The notes: generated from the letters alone by a model not told the origin. A stretch of 64,000 nt of DNA from Vibrio sp. Y2-5 (GCF_014596725.1 NZ_JACVEG010000006.1:62001-126000); one strand, 5' to 3'; shown: positions 8,653-18,449, counted from the first letter of the stretch. Numbers and translations: made by a program.

Positions 8653-11064
8653 CTATAGGAAGCTGGAAAGAAGGTTGAGGTCAGACTGAATTGCACCTGC
8701 GGTCACCTCTCGACCAGCCCCTGGTCCACGAATCACCAGCGGATTATCTTTATACCAACGGCTCTCGATGGCGAAGATGTTGTCACATGGTAATAAGTTT
8801 GCCAGTGGGTGATCTTTTTCCAGAGCTTCAACGCCGACGCTTGCTTTACCGTTTCTCTCCAGACGAGCTACATAGCGCAGCACTTTATCTTGCTTTTGTG
8901 CTTTAGCCAGACGCTCAGCCAATCGTTCATTGAGTAACTGGCTGTTGTCGAGGAAGTCATCCAACGAGATATCACGCAGTTCTTCTGGAACCAAAGACTC
9001 AACGCGAATGCTCTGAGGTTCAACTTCTAAACCGGATTCACGAGCGAGAATAACCAGCTTACGCATGACGTCTGAACCATCTAAATCGTTACGGGGGTCC
9101 GGTTCAGTCAGTCCTTGCTGCCATGCGAGATCCACCAGCTCGCTAAACGGAATTGAGCCATCGTATTGTTGGAATAGCCAAGACAGAGTGCCAGAAAAGA
9201 TGCCTGACAGCGCTGTGATTTCATCGCCACTTTCACGTAAATCGCGAACGGTGTGGTTGATAGGCAAACCCGCCCCAACAGTTGCGTTGTACAGCCAATG
9301 ACGGCTGATTTTGGCAAAGGCGTCTTTGACTTGGTTGTAGTATTCAGTCGATGCAGACCCCGCTACTTTATTGGCAGAGATAAGGTGCATACCTTGTTCT
9401 GCGATATCCAGATACTGATTCGCCAGAACTTTACTCGCAGTGACATCGAGTACGATAGCATCGTCATAGCCTTGCAGCTTGCCAACTTTGTACAGCCAGC
9501 TATTGTCCTCGTTTGGGATCGCTTCATCGTGATAACGACTCAGCACTGTCTCTGGGTCTATGCCTTGTGGGTCAAACCAGTAAGTCTGATTACCTACGAC
9601 GGCAACTAGCTCGAAGTTCATACCACGACGTTTTTCAAGCTCTTCTTTTTGTTCTGCAAACAGCTTTAACCAGCTAGAACCTATGTTGCCTTTACCACAT
9701 AGGACAAGCGCAACGCGTTTCTGAGCTTGGAAAATCTGATTGTGTACGCCCACCACCAGTTTCTCTACGGGTGCTTGGCGAAGTACCGCAACCAAGCTCA
9801 GTTCTGACTCGGCTTCGCAGATAAACTCAACAGGCGCGTTCTTCAACTGTTGATAGAAACCGTAACTGTGGTTTGGATTTTTGGTGACACCGGCTCCGAC
9901 AGCACCGACTAAGGTGTAGCCTTCTTTCAATTTGATGTCTGCTGCTGTCGCAATATCTTGCAGGTATGACAAAGCGCCAGAAGCTATCTCTGCGGTGTAA
10001 GCTAAGCGCAGCGTGTGCTGGTCCGCTTGAGCTTCAAAAGCGAGAGGTTCAAGTTGCTCGCGTTTTAGCTTCTCAAGTGTCTCAGCGTAAATACGGGCGA
10101 AATCATGCCTGTGACCGAATTCAAGTTCAATCAACAGCACTTCATCCAAGGAGGTAATGATTTTGGCTCCTCGGCCAGAAGCTAATACGCGTTCAATTTT
10201 GGTTAAGCCTGATTCTGGCTTATGGCTGCAGCGCAGTTGAAGTTCCATTGCACTTTGAGCCACAGGTTGTAGTGTGCGGCTGTGCAACACAGGGGCGGCA
10301 AGGCGAGCCAGTTCATTTGCTTCATCTAAACGCAGCAAAGGCAGCAGACAAGCATTAGCGACGATGCGAGGGTCTGCGCTATAAACACCAGCCACGTCAC
10401 TCCAAATCGTGACGCGAGAAACATCGGCTAAGGCACCAATAACAGTTGCTGAGTAGTCAGAACCATTGCGGCCAAGCAGAACTGTATCGCCATTGTCATT
10501 TTGTGCCATAAAACCGGTAATCACGATGCGATGATGTGCGTGCTGTGCCAATACTTTCGTAAGAAGTGGATAAGAGCGTGAGCGATCCACTTCTGGTTGT
10601 GTGCCCGCTTCGGCGCGGAGAAACTCACGAGCGTCTTGAGAGACTGCAGGTAAGTTGTTTTGGTTGAGTAATGCCGCTAACAGACGAGCAGACCATACTT
10701 CACCATGGCCAAGAACGGCTGCTTGTTCCGCTTTTGTCAGCGGAGCGGTCAATTCACCCAAGCGGATGAACTCGCCATTCACTTGCGTCAGCAAGTTATC
10801 TGCAACTTCGCCTTCAAGTAAATCTTCAACCAGTTTGCATTGAAATTGACGCAGCGACTGCAATGTTTCATGGGCGACACGGCCGTCTTTGTTCAATGCT
10901 TCTAGAAATGCAATCAAGCTGTTGGTAGTTTTGCCTGCTGCCGAGACAACCACTAAATCTTCTGGCTGTGAGTACTCTTTTAGAATGTTCGCTACACGTA
11001 AATAACATTCAGGATCCGCTAAGCTACTGCCACCAAATTTATGTAGTTGGCGTAAAACCGTCAT
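8653..11064 (-). CDS. metL: Bifunctional aspartokinase II / homoserine dehydrogenase II
   Basis: Catalyses the first and third steps from aspartate towards methionine. It has 803 residues (E. coli MetL 810). The N-terminal kinase has KFGGSS, GRNGSDYSA and SDVAGVYSADPR. An ACT-like linker covers about 310-450. The dehydrogenase half begins VALVLCGKGNIGSSW and contains SANKVAGS, NATVGAGLPI and SGIFSGTLSWL. Its ATG overlaps the metB stop by one base, so the two are translationally coupled, as in E. coli metBL. The identity as MetL rather than ThrA rests on this linkage to metB and metJ. Confidence 0.96.
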   Translation of the reverse strand: MTVLRQLHKFGGSSLADPECYLRVANILKEYSQPEDLVVVSAAGKTTNSLIAFLEALNKDGRVAHETLQSLRQFQCKLVEDLLEGEVADNLLTQVNGEFIRLGELTAPLTKAEQAAVLGHGEVWSARLLAALLNQNNLPAVSQDAREFLRAEAGTQPEVDRSRSYPLLTKVLAQHAHHRIVITGFMAQNDNGDTVLLGRNGSDYSATVIGALADVSRVTIWSDVAGVYSADPRIVANACLLPLLRLDEANELARLAAPVLHSRTLQPVAQSAMELQLRCSHKPESGLTKIERVLASGRGAKIITSLDEVLLIELEFGHRHDFARIYAETLEKLKREQLEPLAFEAQADQHTLRLAYTAEIASGALSYLQDIATAADIKLKEGYTLVGAVGAGVTKNPNHSYGFYQQLKNAPVEFICEAESELSLVAVLRQAPVEKLVVGVHNQIFQAQKRVALVLCGKGNIGSSWLKLFAEQKEELEKRRGMNFELVAVVGNQTYWFDPQGIDPETVLSRYHDEAIPNEDNSWLYKVGKLQGYDDAIVLDVTASKVLANQYLDIAEQGMHLISANKVAGSASTEYYNQVKDAFAKISRHWLYNATVGAGLPINHTVRDLRESGDEITALSGIFSGTLSWLFQQYDGSIPFSELVDLAWQQGLTEPDPRNDLDGSDVMRKLVILARESGLEVEPQSIRVESLVPEELRDISLDDFLDNSQLLNERLAERLAKAQKQDKVLRYVARLERNGKASVGVEALEKDHPLANLLPCDNIFAIESRWYKDNPLVIRGPGAGREVTAGAIQSDLNLLSSFL

Positions 11065-12230
11065 TAAAACTTCTCCTTAGCTTTGGTAAAGGCCTGATCC
11101 AAATCAGCGATGAGATCGGAAGCATCTTCTAAACCTACCGATAAACGTAACAACAGCTGAGAAATACCCGCTTCAGCAAGAGCGGCTTCACCCATAGCTC
11201 TGTGAGTCATACTCGCAGGGTGACAAATTAAACTTTCCACACCGCCAAGCGATTCTGCAAGTGAGAAGAACTTCAACTCGCCTACAAAGAATTTTAGTTG
11301 CTCAAAGCTGCCTGCAAACTCAAAACTGAGCATAGAACCAAAACCAAGCTGCTGTTTCTTCGCAATCTCATGTCCAGGGTGTTCTGGCAGGCTAGGGTGA
11401 TATATGGTTTTAATCAATGATTGAGATTTCAAATAATCTAAAATTTGCAGAGAACTTTCCTCATGCACACGCATACGTGCACCTAGGGTGCGAATACCAC
11501 GCAGCGTCATATAGCTATCAAATGGTGTGCCCGTTGCGCCAATACAATTTCCCCACCAAGCAAGCTCTTCAGCATGAGCCTTGGTTTTACTGATCACTAC
11601 GCCGCCAATGACATCTGAGTGACCATTAATAAATTTGGTCGTTGAGTGAATGACAAAATCAGCGCCAAGCGTAAGTGGTTGTTGGTATATAGGCGTTAAG
11701 AAAGTATTGTCGACAGCCACCAAAGCACCAACCGCTTTTGCTTGTTGGCAGATTTTTTCGATATCAACCACTCTCACGAGCGGGTTAGACGGTGTTTCTA
11801 ACAAAACCAGTTTTGGTTTTTTCGCCAAAGCCACTGCTAGCGCTTGCTCATCAGATTGATCTACAAACTGAACCTTGAAATCACCTTTATTAGAACGAGT
11901 GTTGAATAAACGGTAAGTTCCGCCGTAGCAGTCATGAGGCGCGACAATTAAATCGTTTGGGCCAAGAAATGTTGACGCAAGCAGGTTCAAAGCCGAAGTG
12001 CCGCAGTTGGTTACGACTGCGCCTTCACCGCTCTCTAGTTCGTACAACGCCTTTTCCAACAAACCTCTGTTAGGATTGCCAGAGCGGGTATAGTCGTATT
12101 GTGGAACTTCGCCAAACGCAGGGAAGCCGTAGTTAGTCGATAAGTAAATAGGTGGAACGACGGCGTGGAATTGAGTATCTGATTCAATTCCGGTTCGAAC
12201 TGCGATTGTTGATGGCTTGCGTTTGGTCAT
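11064..12230 (-). CDS. metB: Cystathionine gamma-synthase
   Basis: PLP enzyme joining O-succinylhomoserine and cysteine to make cystathionine. It has 388 residues. Motifs: YTRSGNPNR, GTSALNLL, APHDCYGGTYRLF, VDNTFLTP, the PLP Lys in HSTTKFINGHSD, and AESLGGVESLICHPASMTH. The ATG at 12230 is chosen because AGGAAAGGA lies just before it and because MTKRKPSTIAVRTG aligns with known starts; a longer in-frame start at 12275 lacks a site. It leads the metBL operon and diverges from metJ across MetJ boxes. Confidence 0.95.
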   Translation of the reverse strand: MTKRKPSTIAVRTGIESDTQFHAVVPPIYLSTNYGFPAFGEVPQYDYTRSGNPNRGLLEKALYELESGEGAVVTNCGTSALNLLASTFLGPNDLIVAPHDCYGGTYRLFNTRSNKGDFKVQFVDQSDEQALAVALAKKPKLVLLETPSNPLVRVVDIEKICQQAKAVGALVAVDNTFLTPIYQQPLTLGADFVIHSTTKFINGHSDVIGGVVISKTKAHAEELAWWGNCIGATGTPFDSYMTLRGIRTLGARMRVHEESSLQILDYLKSQSLIKTIYHPSLPEHPGHEIAKKQQLGFGSMLSFEFAGSFEQLKFFVGELKFFSLAESLGGVESLICHPASMTHRAMGEAALAEAGISQLLLRLSVGLEDASDLIADLDQAFTKAKEKF

Positions 12231-12338
12231 GAGTGTTTCCTTTCCTGAGACTCTTAAATAGACATCCAAATTCACAGTAAGAATACATGTGTTCGTCTAT
12301 ATTGGGGAACTGCATCATACTTTACTTATCTAATTTTA

Positions 12339-12370
12339 AGACGTCAACACTTCTAGACGTCTATATGTCT
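12339..12370. promoter_or_regulatory. Four tandem met boxes between metB and metJ
   Basis: Four contiguous 8-mers: AGACGTCA, ACACTTCT, AGACGTCT, ATATGTCT. The third is the perfect consensus and the first and fourth differ slightly. Degenerate boxes nearer metB (AGACTCTT at 12248, GTTCGTCT at 12291) may extend the array. Confidence 0.9.
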
Positions 12371-12445
12371 TTGCTTATGGCGGTAAATCCCGCTAAAATC
12401 TAGCCTTTGAAATTATTACTCGAATTCGAACAATGAAGGTGCGCA

Positions 12446-12763
12446 ATGGCAGACTGGAACGGTGAATATATAAGCCCCTATGCAGAGCATGGGAAAAAAA
12501 GTGAGCAGGTGAAAAAAATCACCGTATCAATCCCTCTTAAGGTATTGAAAATACTCACAGATGAGCGTACTCGCCGCCAGATCAATAACCTGCGTCATGC
12601 GACCAACAGTGAGCTTTTATGTGAGGCGTTTTTGCACGCGTATACTGGTCAGCCACTGCCAACAGATGAAGATCTACGTAAAGATCGTCCGGATGATATT
12701 CCAGCCGAAGTGAAAGCACTGATGACAGAAATGGGCATCGAGTTCGAGGCTTACGACGACTAA
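12446..12763 (+). CDS. metJ: Methionine repressor MetJ
   Basis: Ribbon-helix-helix repressor of methionine genes with SAM as co-repressor. The 105 residues are the standard length. The DNA-contacting beta strand is [12 protein letters not shown] at about 23-34, followed by [32 protein letters not shown], here split by its natural helix break after LRHA. The ATG at 12446 has GAAGGTG upstream. It diverges from metBL and is very probably autoregulated through the shared met boxes. Confidence 0.97.
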   Translation: MADWNGEYISPYAEHGKKSEQVKKITVSIPLKVLKILTDERTRRQINNLRHATNSELLCEAFLHAYTGQPLPTDEDLRKDRPDDIPAEVKALMTEMGIEFEAYDD

Positions 12764-12807
12764 TTGTTGCCGATAATCTGTTTTTCCGCCTAATTGTGCA
12801 GATAGAT

Positions 12808-12840
12808 ATAAAAAGCCCTGATACGAGTCAGGGCTTTTTT
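12808..12840. terminator. Terminator between metJ and the malic enzyme gene
   Basis: Stem AAAGCCCTGA/TCAGGGCTTT, a six-base loop and a terminal T-run; A-rich on the other side, so likely bidirectional for the two convergent genes. Confidence 0.9.
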
Positions 12841-12882
12841 GATGCTATGCATTGGCGAGTGATTGAACCATCAGGCTCGAAA

Positions 12883-14160
12883 CTAGTTCGCCATGTAGTT
12901 TTCTGGCATCCCGATACGCGCAACACCAGAATCAATAGCCGCTTGAGCGACTGCTTTTGCAACACGTGGCAGCAAGCGAGGATCCATCGGTTTAGGGATG
13001 ATGTACTCTTTGCCGAAAGTGAGTGAGTCCACACCCGCAGCTTTCAATACTTCTGCTGGTACTGGCTCTTTCGCCAATTCACGAATTGCCGCAACGGCAG
13101 CCAACTTCATTTCATCGTTAATCACTTTCGCACGTACGTCTAACGCACCACGGAAAATAAATGGGAAACAAAGCACGTTGTTGACTTGGTTTGGATAGTC
13201 GCTTCGACCTGTACCCATAATCAAATCATCACGTACAGCGTGAGCCAGTGCTGGTTTGATTTCAGGATCTGGGTTTGAACAAGCAAACACCACAGGTTTA
13301 TCTGCCATCAATTTGAGTTCATCTGCTGTTAGCAGGTTAGGGCCTGAAACGCCTAAGAACAGATCGGCACCTTTAATGACATCTTCCAATGTGCGCTTGT
13401 CTGTGTTGTTGGCAAATAACTGTTTGTATTCATTGATATCATCACGACGAGTGTGAATGACACCTTTACGGTCAAGCATGTAAATTTTTTCACGCATAGC
13501 ACCGCATTTAATCAGCAGTTCCATACACGCGACTGCTGCAGCACCTGCACCCAAACACACGATAGTGCATTCACGTAGCTCTTTGCCTTGCAGTTCAATC
13601 GCGTTAAGCATGCCTGCTGCGGTAACAATCGCAGTACCGTGTTGATCATCATGGAAAACCGGCACATCGCAACGTTCAATCAAACGACGTTCAATTTCAA
13701 AACAGTCGGGCGCTTTAATATCTTCAAGGTTGATGCCGCCAAAGGTATCGGCGATGTTGGCAACGGTGTCAACAAACTCATCGATAGTACGGTGTTTTAC
13801 TTGGATATCGATGGAATCTAGGTTTGCAAAGCGCTTGAACAGTAGAGCCTTACCTTCCATGACGGGTTTTGAAGCCATAGGTCCAAGGTTACCTAAACCA
13901 AGAATGGCGGTACCGTTAGAAATAACCGCAACGGTATTGCCTTTGGCTGTGTATTTATAAACGTTATCAACGCTTTGTGCGATTTCGCGAACGGGTTCAG
14001 CAACACCTGGACTATATGCCAGTGCTAAGTCTTTTGCTGAATCTGCTGGTTTTGTGATAGCGATGGCAATTTTGCCTGGAGTCGGTAGAGCGTGGTAGTC
14101 GAGGGCTTGTTGACGAAAAGCGTCTTCCTCGTTGAGTTCATGGCGATCATTATTGGACAT
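12883..14160 (-). CDS. NAD(P)-dependent malic enzyme, short form without phosphotransacetylase domain
   Basis: Oxidatively decarboxylates malate to pyruvate. The 425 residues hold only the malic-enzyme part: N-terminal AYSPGVAEPV, catalytic KHRTIDEFV, metal ligands in LEDIKAPDCFEIE and HDDQHGTAIV, and a Rossmann fold CLGAGAAAVA with FACSNPDPE. E. coli MaeB carries an extra C-terminal Pta-like domain of over 300 residues that is absent here, so the shorter bacterial type is indicated. Cofactor preference cannot be read safely. It converges on metJ and follows rpmE on the same strand after a terminator. Confidence 0.9.
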   Translation of the reverse strand: MSNNDRHELNEEDAFRQQALDYHALPTPGKIAIAITKPADSAKDLALAYSPGVAEPVREIAQSVDNVYKYTAKGNTVAVISNGTAILGLGNLGPMASKPVMEGKALLFKRFANLDSIDIQVKHRTIDEFVDTVANIADTFGGINLEDIKAPDCFEIERRLIERCDVPVFHDDQHGTAIVTAAGMLNAIELQGKELRECTIVCLGAGAAAVACMELLIKCGAMREKIYMLDRKGVIHTRRDDINEYKQLFANNTDKRTLEDVIKGADLFLGVSGPNLLTADELKLMADKPVVFACSNPDPEIKPALAHAVRDDLIMGTGRSDYPNQVNNVLCFPFIFRGALDVRAKVINDEMKLAAVAAIRELAKEPVPAEVLKAAGVDSLTFGKEYIIPKPMDPRLLPRVAKAVAQAAIDSGVARIGMPENYMAN

Positions 14161-14304
14161 TGGGGTGGAGCCTTATTGTTTTTGTTAAGGCCACTCATTC
14201 TAGAGTATGTCAATGGATCTGCATAGTTTTGATGCGTGAGAAATAGAGCTCCTAAGACCAGATTATCTTGAGTTCGACATCTGGCTGGCTGAAGAAAGCG
14301 GAAA

Positions 14305-14335
14305 CTAAAAAGGACGCCGTAGCGTCCTTTTTTAA
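14305..14335 (-). terminator. Terminator after rpmE
   Basis: Stem AAAGGACGC/GCGTCCTTT with a CGTA loop; T-run on the minus-strand side, directly after the rpmE stop. Confidence 0.87.
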
Positions 14336-14354
14336 ATCTTTGCGTAAAGTAAAA

Positions 14355-14573
14355 TTACTTCTTGCTAGATAGAGCGCCGAAACGCTTGTTGAAGCGATCG
14401 ATACGACCACCAGTATCAACGTTACGTTGCTTACCAGTGTAGAATGGGTGGCACTTGTCACATACGTCTAGGTGAAGAGAATCTTTAGCTAGAGTAGAGT
14501 TGAAAACGAAAGAGTTGCCACAAGAGCAAGTCGCGTTTACTTCTTTGTATTCTGGGTGGATACCAGTTTTCAT
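14355..14573 (-). CDS. rpmE: 50S ribosomal protein L31, zinc-binding type
   Basis: Bridges the ribosomal subunits at the central protuberance. It has 72 residues with the zinc set CSC (16, 18) and CDKC (38, 41), so this is the C+ form that also serves as a zinc store. The N-terminus MKTGIHPEY and the lysine-rich end are canonical. The ATG follows GAGGT. It is monocistronic, divergent from priA, as in many gammaproteobacteria. Confidence 0.97.
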   Translation of the reverse strand: MKTGIHPEYKEVNATCSCGNSFVFNSTLAKDSLHLDVCDKCHPFYTGKQRNVDTGGRIDRFNKRFGALSSKK

Positions 14574-14819
14574 GGGATAACCTCAAATTAGGCCGTGTCG
14601 CTATCCGAGTCTATGCCGGACACCACACGTAAATTAATAAATAATTGCTGACACTTGAAGAGCGTTCTTACAAGCGTCTCATCAAGGCGCGATATATTAA
14701 TGAATCCTGAGTGACTGATCAACCGCTTTCGCTGTTATTTTCGCCACTTTAGTTGCTCGAATTTCATGGCATCATCCAGTAGACTGTATTTTCTTTGATT
14801 TTTGCCCTCTAAAGTAATT

Positions 14820-17021
14820 ATGCGCCCAACGATAGCTCGTGTTGCACTACCTGTACCGCTAGACAAACAGTTTGACTACCTCATTCCCAGTCATCTGTTT
14901 CCAATTATTGGTGGGCGGGTATCTGTACCTTTCGGCCGTCAGACGCTTGTTGGGGTTGTGACTGAATTTGCGCAGGAATCAGAGTTTTCACTAGAACAGC
15001 TTAAATCGATCAAAGAAGTCTTAGATTCTCAACCTCTTTGGTCAGACAAACTCTATTCACTTTTGAAGTGGTGCAGTCAGTTCTATCAATTCCCTTTGGG
15101 CGATACTCTTGCTAACGCGATGCCAAGTGCGTTACGAAAAGGGAAGCCTGCAGATTTTGCGAGTTGTAAAGAGTGGCAGATAACGCCAAGCGGTCGAGAC
15201 AAAATGATGCAAGGCTTTGGTCGAGCCTTCAAACAGGCTCAGGTGATGAACCTTCTTGCGTCTGGTCCTGTGTCTCACTCTTCACTGTTGGAAGAAGAAG
15301 TCAGTGCCACCACGCTGAAAACATTGCAAGAAAAGGGCTGGATAGAAGTTAGTGAGAAAAAACCACAATTCAAAGCATGGCCTCAGCAAATTGAAGCGGA
15401 TGTTGAAAAACCTAAGTTAAACCAAGAGCAAGCTATTGCGATTGCGTCGGTCAACAGCAACAAAGGTTTTGGTTGTTATCTTCTTGAAGGGGTCACTGGC
15501 TCTGGTAAAACTGAGGTTTACCTCAATCTGATTAAGCCTGTACTGGAACAAGGAAAACAGGCTCTAGTGCTTGTGCCTGAGATCGGTTTAACACCACAAA
15601 CCATCAACCGCTTTAGGAAACGTTTTAATGTGCCAGTGGAAGTGGTTCACTCTGGGCTCAATGATACTGAGCGCTTAAATGCGTGGTTATCAGCGCGGGA
15701 TAAGGTCGCTGGCATTGTGATAGGTACGCGCTCCGCATTGTTAACGCCGTTTGCGTCACTCGGCATTATTATTGTCGATGAAGAGCATGACAGCTCCTAT
15801 AAGCAGCAAGATAGCCTGCGCTATCATGCTCGCGATGTCGCCGTGATGCGTGCCAACCAAGAACAGATTCCGATTGTACTCGGTTCTGCAACGCCAGCAT
15901 TAGAAACGTTACATAATGCGTTAACCGGTAAATATCACCATTTACAACTGACTGAACGTGCGGGTGTAGCTGTACCCACTCGCAACCGTGTGTTGGACGT
16001 AAAAGGTTTATATCTGGAAAGCGGCTTATCTGCCCCTTTGATTGCCGACATGCGTCGTCATTTGTCGGCAGGCAACCAAGTTCTGTTGTTTCTCAATCGT
16101 CGCGGTTTTTCACCTGCTTTGATGTGTCACGAATGTGGTTGGATTGCAGACTGTCAGCGTTGTGATGCTTATTACACCTTCCATCAGTACAGCAATGAAA
16201 TGCGTTGTCACCATTGTGGATCACAGCGACCGGTTGTGCATCAGTGTCAGAGTTGTGGTTCAACGCAATTAGTCACCGTAGGCGTTGGTACTGAGCAGCT
16301 AGAAAAGCAACTGGCGGATCTATTTCCTGAATACAAAACCATTCGCATTGACCGGGATAGTACCCGCCGTAAGGGCAGTCTAGAGTCGGCATTGCAGTCG
16401 ATACGTAAAGGCGAGTATAAAATTTTAATCGGCACCCAAATGCTGGCCAAAGGCCATCACTTTCCGGATGTTACATTGGTAGCGTTACTGGATGTGGACG
16501 GTTCACTTTACAGCAGTGATTTTCGTGCATCTGAGCGACTCGCGCAGTTATTTATTCAGGTCGCAGGACGTGCAGGACGCGCGAGTAAGCCCGGTGAGGT
16601 CATATTGCAAACTCACCATCCTGAACACAGTCTTTTGCAAGACCTACTGCAACGTGACTATCACCATTTTGCTTTGACTGCTTTGGCTGAGCGTAAACTG
16701 GCTATGCTACCGCCATACACGTTTTTAACCCTGTTCCGAGCGGAAGCAAACCAATCGCAAATGGTGGAAGATTTTCTACGCCAAGTGCGTCAAACCTTGG
16801 AAGCTCATCCGCTGTTTGATCAGCACTGTATGGTTTTAGGGCCAACGCCTGCTCCATTGGCCAAACGAGCCGGAAAATATCGCTGGCAACTTCTGCTGCA
16901 AACGGAAGCCCGATCGGTAATGCAAAAATTGTTGATGAGCGCCAAACCCGCCATCTCAATGCTGCCATTAGCGAGCAAAGTTCGCTGGACTCTGGACATA
17001 GAGCCACAAGATTTAAGCTAA
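14820..17021 (+). CDS. priA: Primosomal replication-restart helicase PriA
   Basis: 3'-5' DNA helicase that recognises stalled forks and loads the primosome. It has 733 residues (E. coli 732). The N-terminal DNA-binding domain begins ARVALPVPLDKQFDY. The helicase core carries Walker A GVTGSGKTEVY, the DEEH box in IIVDEEHDSSYK, GSATPAL and QVAGRAGRA. Between helicase lobes is the zinc region with eight Cys in CHEC, CQRC, CHHC and CQSC pairs. The ATG at 14820 aligns with known starts; a TTG six codons earlier does not. It diverges from rpmE. Confidence 0.97.
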   Translation: MRPTIARVALPVPLDKQFDYLIPSHLFPIIGGRVSVPFGRQTLVGVVTEFAQESEFSLEQLKSIKEVLDSQPLWSDKLYSLLKWCSQFYQFPLGDTLANAMPSALRKGKPADFASCKEWQITPSGRDKMMQGFGRAFKQAQVMNLLASGPVSHSSLLEEEVSATTLKTLQEKGWIEVSEKKPQFKAWPQQIEADVEKPKLNQEQAIAIASVNSNKGFGCYLLEGVTGSGKTEVYLNLIKPVLEQGKQALVLVPEIGLTPQTINRFRKRFNVPVEVVHSGLNDTERLNAWLSARDKVAGIVIGTRSALLTPFASLGIIIVDEEHDSSYKQQDSLRYHARDVAVMRANQEQIPIVLGSATPALETLHNALTGKYHHLQLTERAGVAVPTRNRVLDVKGLYLESGLSAPLIADMRRHLSAGNQVLLFLNRRGFSPALMCHECGWIADCQRCDAYYTFHQYSNEMRCHHCGSQRPVVHQCQSCGSTQLVTVGVGTEQLEKQLADLFPEYKTIRIDRDSTRRKGSLESALQSIRKGEYKILIGTQMLAKGHHFPDVTLVALLDVDGSLYSSDFRASERLAQLFIQVAGRAGRASKPGEVILQTHHPEHSLLQDLLQRDYHHFALTALAERKLAMLPPYTFLTLFRAEANQSQMVEDFLRQVRQTLEAHPLFDQHCMVLGPTPAPLAKRAGKYRWQLLLQTEARSVMQKLLMSAKPAISMLPLASKVRWTLDIEPQDLS

Positions 17022-17330
17022 TTTCGCAACTTTAATATGGCTTAAATTTGTGCGCTGAATATGCTGTACTATATAAAGATTCTCTAATGTGATAAAAATC
17101 ACGCTTGTAGTGCAAATTTTGTTAATTTGACCGTAACTTTCTGCTTAGAAATGAATAGACTAACGGTACAATTTCTTCAGTGAATCGTTTTCGTTTTGTG
17201 AAATGTGTTTTTCTCACTGGAAGGCTAGGTGTGTATCCAACAATTTATGCGCCATTAACATAATTACAAAAGGTGTTTAAGCGCAGTTTGCTTAGGCACA
17301 ACAAAGGAATAGAAAAGAGGGCTATTTGAC
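17022..17330 (+). other. cytR upstream region
   Basis: A 309-base gap with a CRP-like palindrome at 17088-17103 and an A/T-rich remainder. No coding signal and no clear terminator for priA. A TGTGAAATGTG stretch near 17197 is only a partial second site. Confidence 0.6.
17088..17103. promoter_or_regulatory. CRP-type site upstream of cytR
   Basis: TGTGA-N6-TCACG matches the CRP consensus TGTGA-N6-TCACA at nine of ten positions. It is 228 bases before cytR. CytR systems are classically tied to cAMP-CRP. The same sequence read as GTGAT-N4-ATCAC also resembles an FNR site. Confidence 0.65.
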
Positions 17331-18338
17331 ATGGCGACAATGAAGGATGTTGCCCAGCTTGCTGGCGTATCGACCGCGACGGTGTCGCGAGCTCTGATGA
17401 ATCCTGAGAAAGTATCGTCTTCGACTCGCAAACGCGTAGAAGAAGCGGTTTTAGAAGCTGGCTATTCACCGAATTCTTTAGCGAGAAATCTGCGTCGAAA
17501 TGAGTCCAAAACGATCGTAGCGATTGTCCCGGATATTTGTGACCCTTATTTCACAGAAATCATTCGTGGTATTGAAGATGCGGCAATGGAGCATGGATAT
17601 CTTGTTTTGCTGGGGGATAGTGGTCAGCAAAAGAAACGAGAAAGCTCATTTGTTAACTTAGTCTTTACTAAACAAGCGGACGGTATGCTGCTATTAGGTA
17701 CAGATTTGCCATTTGATGTGAGCAAGCCTGAGCAGAAGAATCTTCCACCAATGGTCATGGCTTGTGAATTTGCTCCGGAACTGGAGTTGCCAACGGTTCA
17801 CATCGACAACCTAACCTCTGCATTTGAAGCTGTAAATTATCTGACTCAACTTGGGCATAAGCGCATTGCTCAAATCTCGGGTCCAGAAAGTGCCACACTT
17901 TGCCAATTCCGCCATCAAGGTTATCAGCAAGCTTTGCGTAGAGCGGGTATATCGATGAATCCGACTTATACCACTTATGGTGATTTTACTTTTGAGTCGG
18001 GTGTGAAGGCGGTGCGTCAATTGCTTTCGTTACCAGATGCTCCAACAGCTATCTTCTGTCACAACGACACTATGGCAATCGGCGCCATGCAGGAAGCAAA
18101 GCGCTTAGGTTTACGTATTCCACGAGATCTTTCTGTTGTTGGATTTGATGATATTCAATTCTCACAATATTGCGATCCACCGTTAACAACTATTTCTCAG
18201 CCTCGATATGAGATTGGTCGTCAGGCGATGCTAATGATGTTGGAGTTGTTGCGTGGTCATGATGTTCAAGCGGGTTCTCGTTTATTGGAAACGCATTTGA
18301 TTGTACGTGAGAGTGCCGCTCCGCCTCGTTCTCACTAA
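17331..18338 (+). CDS. cytR: LacI-family nucleoside-uptake repressor CytR
   Basis: Represses nucleoside transport and catabolism genes with CRP and is relieved by cytidine. In Vibrio it is also known to affect competence. It has 335 residues. The N-terminal helix-turn-helix is MATMKDVAQLAGVSTATVSR and the hinge helix is PNSLARNLRR. The periplasmic-binding-like core has AIVPDICDPYFTEIIRGIE and the C-terminal VVGFDDIQFS. It sits immediately before ftsN, the order seen in E. coli (priA-cytR-ftsN-hslVU), which supports CytR over PurR or another paralogue. Confidence 0.93.
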   Translation: MATMKDVAQLAGVSTATVSRALMNPEKVSSSTRKRVEEAVLEAGYSPNSLARNLRRNESKTIVAIVPDICDPYFTEIIRGIEDAAMEHGYLVLLGDSGQQKKRESSFVNLVFTKQADGMLLLGTDLPFDVSKPEQKNLPPMVMACEFAPELELPTVHIDNLTSAFEAVNYLTQLGHKRIAQISGPESATLCQFRHQGYQQALRRAGISMNPTYTTYGDFTFESGVKAVRQLLSLPDAPTAIFCHNDTMAIGAMQEAKRLGLRIPRDLSVVGFDDIQFSQYCDPPLTTISQPRYEIGRQAMLMMLELLRGHDVQAGSRLLETHLIVRESAAPPRSH

Positions 18339-18449
18339 GTTTGACAAGTTGATGGCAGTACGAAGTACAGTGCTGCCGTGAATACTCTGTTATCTCGCTT
18401 TAAACTGCTTTAACATGTGGGCAGATTTTATAACTATTGAACATTTCCA

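Noticed and set aside
9253..9609. A 118-codon open frame antisense to metL
   Set aside because: It lies wholly inside a well-conserved gene; no recognisable protein and no ribosome site.
8653..11064. Possible assignment of this aspartokinase-homoserine dehydrogenase as ThrA
   Set aside because: Translational coupling to metB and neighbouring MetJ operators fit MetL, and no thrBC follows.
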